A stretch of 8,029 nt of DNA from Candidatus Magasanikbacteria bacterium CG10_big_fil_rev_8_21_14_0_10_36_16 (GTDB lineage: Bacteria; Patescibacteriota; Patescibacteriia; Magasanikbacterales; UBA922), in contig PFBU01000050.1 of assembly GCA_002773185.1 (NCBI GenBank), forward strand, positions 1 through 8,029, read 5' to 3'. Position 1 is the stretch's first letter. Each line of letters begins with the position of its first letter. The notes below the pieces were generated by a model. The model made no database searches, was not told the origin of the DNA, and saw only the letters and a program-made list of their open reading frames with translations. Shown here piece after piece: positions 1 through 4,961 of the stretch. The position numbers were made by a program, and so were the translations under genes.

Positions 1-17
1 TGTTTTTTATAAAAATT

Positions 18-46
18 ACTAGTTAATAGTTACTAATTATTAATTT
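18..46. repeat. AT-rich dispersed intergenic repeat, copy 1
   Basis: This 29-base AT-rich element lies just past the atpH stop codon. It matches the copy at 4058-4086 at about 25 of 29 positions, including a shared 13-mer TTACTAATTATTA. Related copies lie at 3087-3114 (same orientation) and 3964-3993 (opposite orientation). Each sits at a gene end, so it is a small dispersed intergenic repeat rather than random AT-rich spacer. Its function is unknown. AT bias inflates the apparent similarity. Confidence 0.5.
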
Positions 47-47
47 T

Positions 48-437
48 TTAAACAGTTAAACTTTTTTTTAAATTTGATAACTGCGTCTTCACACTAGCAT
101 CCAAAATTTTATCTGCAATTTTTACTCTTATACCACCAATCAAACTTTTATCAACTTTTTCAATTAACTCTACTTCTTTTGCAAAAGCTTGTTTTATTTT
201 TTCTACAACGCCTTTGTCCAATTCACGAGCAGAAGTAATTTCTAATTCCACTATCCCTTGTTTTTTCTTTAGTATAATTTCAAATTCAGCAATAATATTT
301 TTGGTTTGTTTTATTTTATGTTTCTTAGCCAAGAGATTCACAAAATTTTTCAAAACAACATCCAAATCACTAACATTCAAATCAGCAGTCAATTCATAAA
401 GAGCCTCAGCAAATTGTTTATTAGAAATTTTTTTCAT
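48..437 (-). CDS. atpH: F-type ATP synthase delta subunit (OSCP homologue), short form
   Basis: The delta subunit joins the top of the F1 alpha3-beta3 head to the b-subunit stalk. The diagnostic family signature is at the C-terminus, around residues 93-115: DKSLIGGIRVKIADKILDAS, equivalent to the canonical D-x-S-L-I-G-G...I-G-D-x-x-I-D-A-S, followed by a basic helix. The N-terminus (FAEALYELTADL) resembles the first helix of the OSCP domain. At 129 aa it is roughly 50 residues shorter than typical AtpH (about 175-180), and the loss appears to fall in the N-terminal helical bundle. The ATG lies 2 nt after the atpF stop, so translation is probably coupled. No SD is visible. It is the last gene of the operon in the window; atpA would be expected beyond base 1. 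The family call is confident; the exact domain loss is inferred. Confidence 0.92.
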   Translation of the reverse strand: MKKISNKQFAEALYELTADLNVSDLDVVLKNFVNLLAKKHKIKQTKNIIAEFEIILKKKQGIVELEITSARELDKGVVEKIKQAFAKEVELIEKVDKSLIGGIRVKIADKILDASVKTQLSNLKKSLTV

Positions 438-439
438 AA

Positions 440-985
440 TTATTTTTTTAAACTGTTCAAACTATCTTCAATTATTTTTTTGTCAATTTTTCCGTCCATT
501 TTTTCATTCAATATTTTTTCAAGAGCAGTCACAATAAGTGTAGCTGATTCTTGTCTAATTTCTTCCATCATTTGTACTTTTTCATTTTTAATAGTTTTTT
601 TGGCTTGATCTATGATACCTTCTACTTCAGTCTTAGCCTTTACTTTCATATCTTCGCCAAGTTGTTTGGCCTCAGTGTGAGCTTTTTCAATTACTTTGCT
701 AGCTTCAGCTTTGGCTTCTTTCAATTTGTCTTGATATTCTTTTTCACTAAGAGCTAAATTGGTTTCAATTTCTTTGGCATTATCAATACTTTCGTCAATC
801 ATTTTTTTGCGTTCTTCCAGCTTTTTGGTCAATGGTTTCAAAATAAGAAACCAGAGAATAACAGCTACAATAGCAAAATTGATAAGTTGAAATACAAAAA
901 GTTGAGCGTTGAGTCCCAAAGATGCTGGCAAACTTTGTTCATTTGCAGTACTTTCAGTATTTGTATTTAAAGCTTCTTCATTCAT
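440..985 (-). CDS. atpF: F-type ATP synthase subunit b (peripheral stalk)
   Basis: Subunit b anchors the stator: one N-terminal membrane helix, then a long dimeric coiled coil reaching the delta subunit. The 181-aa protein starts with about 28 polar residues, then a hydrophobic segment at about residues 29-49 (LFVFQLINFAIVAVILWFLI) followed by the typical KPLTKKLEERKK and a long charged heptad-like helix rich in A, K, E and Q. Length is slightly above the common 156-170 aa because of the polar N-terminal extension. It lies between atpE and atpH in the canonical order. The ATG has no SD; a 23-codon ORF with a good SD overlaps the first 8 nt of the gene and may provide coupled initiation. Its stop is 2 nt from the atpH start. 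Confidence 0.95.
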   Translation of the reverse strand: MNEEALNTNTESTANEQSLPASLGLNAQLFVFQLINFAIVAVILWFLILKPLTKKLEERKKMIDESIDNAKEIETNLALSEKEYQDKLKEAKAEASKVIEKAHTEAKQLGEDMKVKAKTEVEGIIDQAKKTIKNEKVQMMEEIRQESATLIVTALEKILNEKMDGKIDKKIIEDSLNSLKK

Positions 986-1049
986 ATATTAAGAAATAAC
1001 AATTAAGTAATAAAATTAAGAGTTTATTTAGTGTATATTCGTCTAACAT
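978..1049 (-). CDS. Putative 23-codon upstream ORF overlapping the atpF start
   Basis: The sequence shows an ATG at 1049-1047 preceded by AGAGGA (1058-1063) at 8-nt spacing, a good SD in a region where neighbouring genes lack one. It encodes a 23-aa peptide with a leucine-rich core (NKLLILLLNCYFLIYE). It ends at a TGA five bases inside atpF in another frame, so the overlap with atpF is 8 nt. This arrangement would allow translation-coupled initiation at atpF, which itself has no SD. The peptide's own function, if any, is unknown, and AT-rich sequence yields short ORFs readily. It could equally be a chance ORF. It is not a frameshifted part of AtpF, because AtpF is complete. Confidence 0.35.
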   Translation of the reverse strand: MLDEYTLNKLLILLLNCYFLIYE

Positions 1050-1085
1050 TCGCGTTATCCTCTTATAAACAAATAAACCAATGGA

Positions 1086-1117
1086 ACCAAGTTTACCATT
1101 ATATTGGCAAACTTGGT
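1086..1117 (-). other. Intercistronic hairpin downstream of atpE
   Basis: ACCAAGTTT (1086-1094) pairs perfectly with AAACTTGGT (1109-1117), and after one mismatch CCA pairs with TGG inside. It begins 11 nt past the atpE stop on the minus strand. No T-run follows in that direction, so it is not a good intrinsic terminator. A 3'-end-stabilising or processing hairpin that favours atpE over atpF is the likely role. Confidence 0.6.
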
Positions 1118-1127
1118 CTTCAATGAT

Positions 1128-1355
1128 TTATTTTAGAGTGAAAGCAACCACTAGAGCATAAATAGCAATAGCTTCGGCAAAAGCTGCACCCAATAACATA
1201 GGCACAAATATTTTTCCAGAAGCTTCTGGATTACGTCCAATAGCTCCCATAGCTCCAGCAACCAAACGACCAATACCAAGAGCTGGACCAATAGTACCAA
1301 TACCCATTACTATGGCTTTGGATAATACCACCATAGACGCGTGATCTAAAGGCAT
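1128..1355 (-). CDS. atpE: F-type ATP synthase subunit c (proteolipid ring)
   Basis: Subunit c forms the rotating oligomeric ring in F0. The 75-aa protein is a helical hairpin. Helix 1 is glycine-rich ([12 protein letters not shown], residues 18-29), followed by the polar loop RNPE (residues 41-44, equivalent to the conserved R-Q/N-P), then helix 2 with the ion-binding carboxylate E61 in [13 protein letters not shown]. The residues that mark sodium-binding rings (Gln in helix 1, Ser next to the Glu) are replaced by Ile28 and Ala62, so proton coupling is inferred. P24 sits in helix 1 opposite the binding site. The length is typical. The gene is flanked by hairpins on both sides (1086-1117 and 1370-1421), which fits the need for more c subunits than other F0 subunits. 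No strong SD precedes the ATG. Confidence 0.97.
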   Translation of the reverse strand: MPLDHASMVVLSKAIVMGIGTIGPALGIGRLVAGAMGAIGRNPEASGKIFVPMLLGAAFAEAIAIYALVVAFTLK

Positions 1356-1369
1356 AAGTTTATCTTTAT

Positions 1370-1421
1370 AGATACTTTTTTGACGACTGGGGGGGGTGGT
1401 TAAAGTCGTTACTAAGTATCT
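1370..1421 (-). promoter_or_regulatory. Long stem-loop in the atpE leader with a C8 loop
   Basis: AGATACTT (1370-1377) pairs with AAGTATCT (1414-1421), and inside it TGACGACT (1381-1388) pairs with AGTCGTTA (1404-1411) with one G-U. On the minus-strand RNA the apical loop carries eight consecutive C residues (1389-1396). The stem ends 14 nt before the atpE ATG, leaving the ribosome-entry region free. A role in mRNA 5' protection or translation control is inferred. Confidence 0.6.
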
Positions 1422-1434
1422 TTTTAATTAAACT

Positions 1435-1483
1435 GTCTAATTGTTTAGACTAAATAGCAGTCAAAATTTAACCACTATTTAGT
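1435..1483 (-). other. Two adjacent hairpins between atpB and atpE
   Basis: GTCTAA-TTGT-TTAGAC (1435-1450) forms a perfect 6-bp tetraloop hairpin. ACTAAATAG (1449-1457) pairs perfectly with CTATTTAGT (1475-1483) across a 17-nt loop. The two share two bases, so they may be alternatives. They follow the atpB stop by about 8 nt on the minus strand. Neither has a terminator-like T-run directly after it. They are likely mRNA processing or stability elements. Confidence 0.5.
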
Positions 1484-1491
1484 AAAAATAA

Positions 1492-2277
1492 TTAGTGACT
1501 TTCCTCACCGTGCGGAGCTGAAGTAGCTATATGCAAGTAAACCAAAGTCAACATGGCAAATACCCCTGCTTGGATAACACCAACCAAAACTTCCAACAAC
1601 ATAAATGGTGTAGGCACAATAGCTACCACCAAAGCAGAGATAACTGAAATCAAAACTTCACCAGCAAAAATATTACCAAAAAGACGAAGAGACAAAGAAA
1701 TTATTTTGGCGATTTCAGAAATTATTTCTAGCAAGCCAACAAAAAATTCAATGATAGCAGTAAATACTGCCATCGGACCTTTTTTGAAACTTTTTATTAC
1801 ATTTTTAATTTGTATAAACTTTCCCAAATGTGTAAAAACACCAATAGTAATAAAAGCATAAACATGGGAACTAATTACAGATACCAGAGCTATGGCCAAA
1901 GTAAGATTTAGATCAGTATTGGCTGGACGAAGCAACATATTTTCACCAACATGGATACTTCCTGTACCTGGCAAAAGACCTAACCAATTTGACAACAAAA
2001 TAAAAAAGAAAATAGAACCAACTATGGGCAAAAATCTGATAGTCTTTTTTCTATCTCCTGTCACTTGATCAAAGTAGCCAAGCATTATTTCTAAGAAAAA
2101 TTCAGCAGCATTTTGCAACTTATTAGGTTTATTCTTGACACTTTTCTTGATAAGAATTCCCAATACCAAAAAGATGACGATTGCAAGCCAAGCATTTATA
2201 GCAGTATTGGTAACAGCAAGATTGCCAATATGAAAAATTGTTTCTGGCGCAAATGTAGGAATGTGAATCTCAGACAT
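1492..2277 (-). CDS. atpB: F-type ATP synthase subunit a
   Basis: Subunit a forms the proton half-channels next to the c-ring. The 261-aa polytopic protein contains the essential arginine in SLRLFGNIFAGE (R198) and the downstream conserved QAGVFAMLTLVYLHIA (Q236), both hallmark motifs of the last two helices. FFILLSNWLGLLPG (about residues 91-104) is the other typical motif. Several hydrophobic segments span the protein; the first lies at about residues 22-43. The tail is short and polar (HGEESH). Length is normal for bacterial AtpB. It lies between atpI and atpE in canonical order, separated from both by about 110-140 nt of hairpin-containing spacer rather than tight coupling. No SD is seen before the ATG. 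Confidence 0.97.
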   Translation of the reverse strand: MSEIHIPTFAPETIFHIGNLAVTNTAINAWLAIVIFLVLGILIKKSVKNKPNKLQNAAEFFLEIMLGYFDQVTGDRKKTIRFLPIVGSIFFFILLSNWLGLLPGTGSIHVGENMLLRPANTDLNLTLAIALVSVISSHVYAFITIGVFTHLGKFIQIKNVIKSFKKGPMAVFTAIIEFFVGLLEIISEIAKIISLSLRLFGNIFAGEVLISVISALVVAIVPTPFMLLEVLVGVIQAGVFAMLTLVYLHIATSAPHGEESH

Positions 2278-2338
2278 AAAATTTCATTGATTTCAACTAT
2301 GCAATAATCTCATCAGAAATAATTGAAATAAAATAGTG

Positions 2339-2388
2339 ATTATTAGCTTATTAGCTGAATCTGCTGTGTCTGCTGACTAGCTAATAAT
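2339..2388 (-). other. Hairpin at the atpI/atpB junction
   Basis: ATTATTAGCT (2339-2348) pairs perfectly over 10 bp with AGCTAATAAT (2379-2388). The stem abuts the atpI stop on the minus strand. The 30-nt loop contains a direct repeat of CTGCTG. Minus-strand sequence after it is not T-rich, so it is more likely a processing or stability element than a terminator. Confidence 0.5.
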
Positions 2389-2685
2389 TCAACTTTCTCT
2401 ATCGTCTTTTTCTTTTTTGTCAATAATAACGTTTTTATCTAACCTTTTATACTCTTCTCCATATAGTTTCGCTTTTTTGTGAATCATTTTGCCTGACAAA
2501 AAGGCCGCCAAAACAAAAGCTGATATGGTAAACCAAGGAGCATGACCATATTTACCCTCAAGCCACTGACCAAAAAGCACAAAGACGACAATAGGTACGG
2601 CAATTATAGCTCCAAAATCACCCACTATACGCAAACCCAACATTATATATTTTCTATCATTAGAATCTGTTGGCAAAAGAGACAT
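2389..2685 (-). CDS. atpI: AtpI/AtpZ-like ATP synthase accessory membrane protein
   Basis: This 98-aa protein opens the ATP synthase operon, the usual place of atpI. It has two predicted membrane helices, about residues 18-39 (LRIVGDFGAIIAVPIVVFVLFG) and 50-69 (PWFTISAFVLAAFLSG). The linker QWLEGKYGHAPWF resembles the G-x-W-L-D...G-T-x-P-x-F hairpin of the small F0F1 'gene 1'/AtpZ family, and a charged tail follows. Family members are linked to c-ring assembly or Mg/Ca transport. At this length it resembles the short AtpZ type more than the roughly 125-aa AtpI. It ends in TGA. It is the first gene after the operon promoter, with about 30 nt of leader and no SD. Confidence 0.8.
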   Translation of the reverse strand: MSLLPTDSNDRKYIMLGLRIVGDFGAIIAVPIVVFVLFGQWLEGKYGHAPWFTISAFVLAAFLSGKMIHKKAKLYGEEYKRLDKNVIIDKKEKDDRES

Positions 2686-2721
2686 ATTTTTTGAAAGAAT
2701 AATATAATGAAAAACGGTGCT

Positions 2722-2750
2722 ATTATACAGTCTTTACTCTAAATAGTCAA
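2722..2750 (-). promoter_or_regulatory. Sigma70-type promoter of the atp operon
   Basis: On the minus strand, TTGACT (2745-2750) and a perfect TATAAT (2722-2727) are separated by exactly 17 nt. The predicted start is near 2715, about 30 nt before the atpI ATG. It is one of the two best promoters in the window. Confidence 0.85.
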
Positions 2751-2772
2751 TTATAGAACAAAATTTGTTGTG

Positions 2773-3088
2773 TATAATTTGCCTAGACAAAATATATCAC
2801 AAAATTAACACGCGAAAATTTTACCACAGGTGAATCCTCTGTCAATCACAGTACCCTTGACAAAACTTAATCATTATGCAAGATTGTGGCGTGAATTCGA
2901 ACACACCTGAAGGTAAACGGTCTGACCGTTATTTCCGTGAGGTAGCTCAAAGCCAGCTCGACGCTATCACTGTGTATGGACAATTCTAGAACCTTGTCCT
3001 CACAAACCCCGAGGAGGACTTGTACGCGTACAAGTTCTCCTCACCAACTCAACTTTAAAACCAGTCCTGAAAGAGACTGGTTTTTTAT
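2773..3088 (+). ncRNA. Candidate structured RNA between atpI and tatD, with terminator
   Basis: This 300-base stretch has no recognisable protein gene but is more GC-rich than its surroundings and full of stems. They are: TGTCAA/TTGACA (2840-2862), AACGGT/ACCGTT (2916-2930), GTGA..TAGC/GCTATCAC (2937-2970), GGACAA/TTGTCC (2978-2999), a 15-bp near-perfect hairpin (3011-3042, one G-U), and an intrinsic terminator (3057-3088). The terminator's T-run is on the plus strand, which sets the direction. The start is uncertain: TATAAT at 2773-2778 lacks a good -35, while TTGACA at 2857-2862 with AAGATT 17 nt later would start RNA near 2892 (about 195 nt). I see no tmRNA, RNase P or SRP hallmark. A 37-codon ORF (2876-2989) is an alternative reading. 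Confidence 0.55.
3057..3088 (+). terminator. Intrinsic terminator between the candidate RNA and tatD
   Basis: AAAACCAGTC (3057-3066) pairs perfectly over 10 bp with GACTGGTTTT (3075-3084) across an 8-nt loop. The plus strand continues the T-run (TTTTTTATT). The A-tract on the other arm gives only four T residues on the minus strand, so it may act weakly as the tatD terminator too. Confidence 0.85.
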
Positions 3089-3114
3089 TAGTTATTCATT
3101 ATTAGTTATCAATT
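3087..3114. repeat. AT-rich dispersed intergenic repeat, copy 2
   Basis: This copy matches the one at 4058-4085 at about 23 of 28 positions. It overlaps the end of tatD: the stop codon at 3109-3111 lies inside the repeat. Confidence 0.45.
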
Positions 3115-3957
3115 AACTCTCATCCTATCAAAAACTTTCAAACTATTTTTCCAAGATAATTTCATTACTTCTTCTATACTCAAATTTCTCATTTCGGCAA
3201 TCTTTGCTATAACCTCTTCAATCATCCAAGCTTTGCATTTCGTGCCACGATATTTTTGTGGGGCTAAATAAGGAGAGTCTGTTTCAACTAAAAATCTATC
3301 CAAAGGAACATTCCTTACAACTTCCCAAAGATCTTCTTGAATTTGTGGTTGAGTTTTTTTGATGGGAAAGGTGATAATACCTGTGAAACCCAAATTCAAT
3401 CCAAAAGATAAATATTTTTCCGCAGCCCACCAATCACCACTAAAACAATGTACTACTCCAGAAATAGGCTTTGGTAAAGCTTCCAATACTTTAATAAGCT
3501 CTTTGTGGGCATCACGCACGTGAATAACAAGTGGCAAATTATGTTTTTGCGCAAAATTGTATTGCTGTAAAAAAACTTCTTTTTGTTTTTTCAAAACTTC
3601 CTCAACAGGTTTGTCTTTTGGTACGTGATACAAATCTAATCCACACTCCCCTATTGCTATCACTTTTTTTGACTTAGCTAGATCTGCAAAATACTCCCCA
3701 TCAAAATTTTCCTCACGTGACATAAAAGAAGACTCCTCTTCGTCCACGTGAGTCGGAAATAAATGTATAGGATGAATCCCAATCGTCGCAAATATATTTT
3801 CTCTACTTTCAGCAACTTCCACCGCACGTTTACTAGTGTCCTTTTGTGTACCTACCAAATTCAAAGCAATCTCTCTTTCTTTGCAAATTGAGAGAATTTC
3901 TTCTCGCTCTTCATCTGAACCGCGAAATTGGAGATGACAGTGTGAATCTAAAATCAT
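3109..3957 (-). CDS. tatD: TatD-family metal-dependent hydrolase/DNase
   Basis: TatD proteins are metal-dependent TIM-barrel nucleases (3'-5' DNase and related activities). All metal ligands are visible: H6 and H8 in MILDSHCH, E104 in GECGLDLY, H146 in LVIHVRD, H170 in VVHCFSG and D227 in ETDSPYLAP. GIHP (residues 60-63) is also typical. At 282 aa it is about 20 residues longer than usual, from an acidic insertion around residues 69-92. The loop after ETDSPYLAP usually reads R-G-x-x-N-E-P but is RGTKCKAW here, so the NEP element is lost. The last codons and stop lie in an AT-rich repeat. It follows cvpA at 133 nt and has no SD. The family call is secure; the substrate is not. Confidence 0.93.
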   Translation of the reverse strand: MILDSHCHLQFRGSDEEREEILSICKEREIALNLVGTQKDTSKRAVEVAESRENIFATIGIHPIHLFPTHVDEEESSFMSREENFDGEYFADLAKSKKVIAIGECGLDLYHVPKDKPVEEVLKKQKEVFLQQYNFAQKHNLPLVIHVRDAHKELIKVLEALPKPISGVVHCFSGDWWAAEKYLSFGLNLGFTGIITFPIKKTQPQIQEDLWEVVRNVPLDRFLVETDSPYLAPQKYRGTKCKAWMIEEVIAKIAEMRNLSIEEVMKLSWKNSLKVFDRMRVN

Positions 3958-3963
3958 AAATAG

Positions 3964-3993
3964 AAATTAACAATTAGTAACTAGCAATTAATA
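3964..3993. repeat. AT-rich dispersed intergenic repeat, copy 3 (inverted)
   Basis: The reverse complement contains GCTAGTTACTAATTGTTAAT, matching copy 1 (25-44) at about 17 of 20 positions. It lies immediately upstream of the tatD start, in the opposite orientation to the other copies. Confidence 0.4.
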
Positions 3994-4057
3994 ATACCTA
4001 TATCAATATACTTACAAATTACAAAATTAAAATTTTATCAAAAATAAGGTAATTTTT

Positions 4058-4086
4058 ATTAGTTATTAATTACTAATTATTAGTTT
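4058..4086. repeat. AT-rich dispersed intergenic repeat, copy 4
   Basis: This copy matches copy 1 (18-46) at about 25 of 29 positions. It lies just past the cvpA stop, as copies 1 and 2 lie at the ends of atpH and tatD. Confidence 0.5.
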
Positions 4087-4090
4087 GTAG

Positions 4091-4627
4091 CTAACGTACT
4101 AAATTCTCAGCGTAATCAACTGTAGAATGTAAGAGTTGTAAAGCTTGAGGTAAAAGTGGAATAAAGATAGAAGCAATATCACTCAAAATTGGAGCTAACA
4201 TAGAATGCACCAAGCCTGTCATTATCTTTTCTGACAAAGGAATTCTTTCCACAAAATAGACAAACAAACCAACACTAAGTATTCCTTCAATCAAACCAAG
4301 ACCTAGACCAAAAAGACGATTGAAAGTTTTTACAAAAGGAATAATTGAAACAATTTTGAAAATTCTATCTACAAACCAAAACAAAACACCTAGAGCGCTT
4401 GAAATAACAAAAAAAGCAATAATAAACATAAGTACTTTACTGGTATTTAGTTGCCAACCAGTAAAAGATGAGAGCCAATTGGCCAAATCTTGATAATATC
4501 TACCAGCGAGATAAACACCCAAAAATGTACCAATAAGAGAGCCAAAAGCTCGTACAAATCCTGTCCAAAAACCATAAATTCCAAAACCACCTATAATTAT
4601 TATGAAAATAATGTCTGTAAAATTCAT
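4091..4627 (-). CDS. CvpA-family integral membrane protein
   Basis: This 178-aa protein has four predicted membrane helices, at about residues 4-22, 26-44, 65-88 and 105-126. The fold and motifs fit the CvpA (colicin V production) family: an N-terminal D-I-x(n)-G-x-x-x-G-F-x-x-G-F segment (DIIFIIIIGGFGIYGFWTGF), and NRLFGLGLGLIEGIL near residues 103-117, like the family N-R-x-x-G-x-x-x-G-x-x-x-G. A short hydrophobic/amphipathic C-terminal tail follows. Family function is poorly defined (envelope homeostasis, colicin V export in E. coli). A promoter with -10 TACAAT lies directly upstream, overlapping the terminator of the upstream RNA, so the gene appears independently expressed. No SD is visible. 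Confidence 0.78.
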   Translation of the reverse strand: MNFTDIIFIIIIGGFGIYGFWTGFVRAFGSLIGTFLGVYLAGRYYQDLANWLSSFTGWQLNTSKVLMFIIAFFVISSALGVLFWFVDRIFKIVSIIPFVKTFNRLFGLGLGLIEGILSVGLFVYFVERIPLSEKIMTGLVHSMLAPILSDIASIFIPLLPQALQLLHSTVDYAENLVR

Positions 4628-4652
4628 AGAAGAACTTAAAAATTATGACTTT

Positions 4653-4681
4653 ATTGTACTACAAAAAAGCTAAAAAGTAAA
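4653..4681 (-). promoter_or_regulatory. Candidate promoter of the cvpA-like gene
   Basis: On the minus strand, TTTACT (4676-4681) and TACAAT (4653-4658) are spaced by 17 nt. The -35 lies in the T-tract of the preceding terminator. The predicted start is near 4646, about 19 nt before the ATG. Confidence 0.5.
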
Positions 4682-4702
4682 AAATCCCTTTTTAGGGATT
4701 TT
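4676..4702 (-). terminator. Intrinsic terminator of the minus-strand structured RNA
   Basis: AAAATCCCT (4681-4689) pairs perfectly with AGGGATTTT (4694-4702) with a 4-nt loop. On the minus strand the stem is followed by TTTTTTACTTTTT. The plus strand also has a shorter T-tract, so it may be bidirectional. Confidence 0.8.
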
Positions 4703-4864
4703 GATTTTTGTGAGTTAGGAGGAGACGGTGGGACTCACGTTTGCTCACCCGTTGTAGGTACTGGTGCAAAGGAGGTACACCAACACCGCTCACAACAGGG
4801 AGCCAGCATTACATTTTTTCGGCAAGCCGGAAAACTATGCCCGTGAGCTCTCCACCGTCTCCTC
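4681..4864 (-). ncRNA. Structured stand-alone RNA of about 185 nt with an anti-SD loop
   Basis: The transcript has a predicted promoter (4871-4899), a start at G4864 and a terminator (4681-4702). Structure by pairing: P1, a perfect 13-bp closing stem, 4852-4864 with 4719-4731, beginning at the first predicted nucleotide; P2, 6 bp, 4842-4847 with 4734-4739. Hairpin A is GCAT/ATGC (4806-4840) capped by CGG-CTTG-CCG. Hairpin B is CCC-GTTGT/ACAAC-GGG with a bulged base (4748-4800), topped by TGGTG/CACCA around an 11-nt loop (4767-4777). That loop reads UACCUCCUUUG on the minus-strand RNA and contains ACCUCCUUU. The overall form (long closing stem, about 185 nt, own promoter) recalls 6S RNA, but the three-way branching differs. 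No SRP, tmRNA or RNase P consensus is seen. It could be a divergent known RNA or a new family. Confidence 0.75.
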
Positions 4865-4870
4865 ATAAAA

Positions 4871-4899
4871 AACATATACTACTCTAGTAATCCTGTCAA
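4871..4899 (-). promoter_or_regulatory. Promoter of the structured RNA
   Basis: On the minus strand a perfect TTGACA (4894-4899) lies 17 nt from TATGTT (4871-4876). Seven nucleotides further is G4864, the first base of the 13-bp closing stem, so promoter and structure agree on the RNA 5' end. Confidence 0.75.
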
Positions 4900-4961
4900 T
4901 AGTTTGCTAACAAAAAAAATTGCCCTAAATGAACAATCTTCTCTTTATATTATAATGAAGG

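Noticed and set aside
1553..1861. Plus-strand 102-aa ORF opposite atpB
   Set aside because: It is a shadow of the well-supported subunit a gene and shows no family features.
2885..2910. tRNA T-arm-like TTCGAA segment, considered as part of a tmRNA
   Set aside because: The flanking bases do not form a 5-bp T-stem, and neither an alanine acceptor stem nor a tag-peptide frame is found.
4719..4864. Identification as 6S, SRP, RNase P RNA or tmRNA
   Set aside because: Size and closing stem fit 6S loosely, but the interior is branched instead of a single central bubble. The SRP core GGAAGNAGCA, the RNase P core GAGGAAAGUC and tmRNA ends are all absent on both strands.
4920..4956. TTGCCC as the -35 for the TATAAT at 4951
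   Set aside because: The spacing is 25 nt, too long for a sigma70 promoter.
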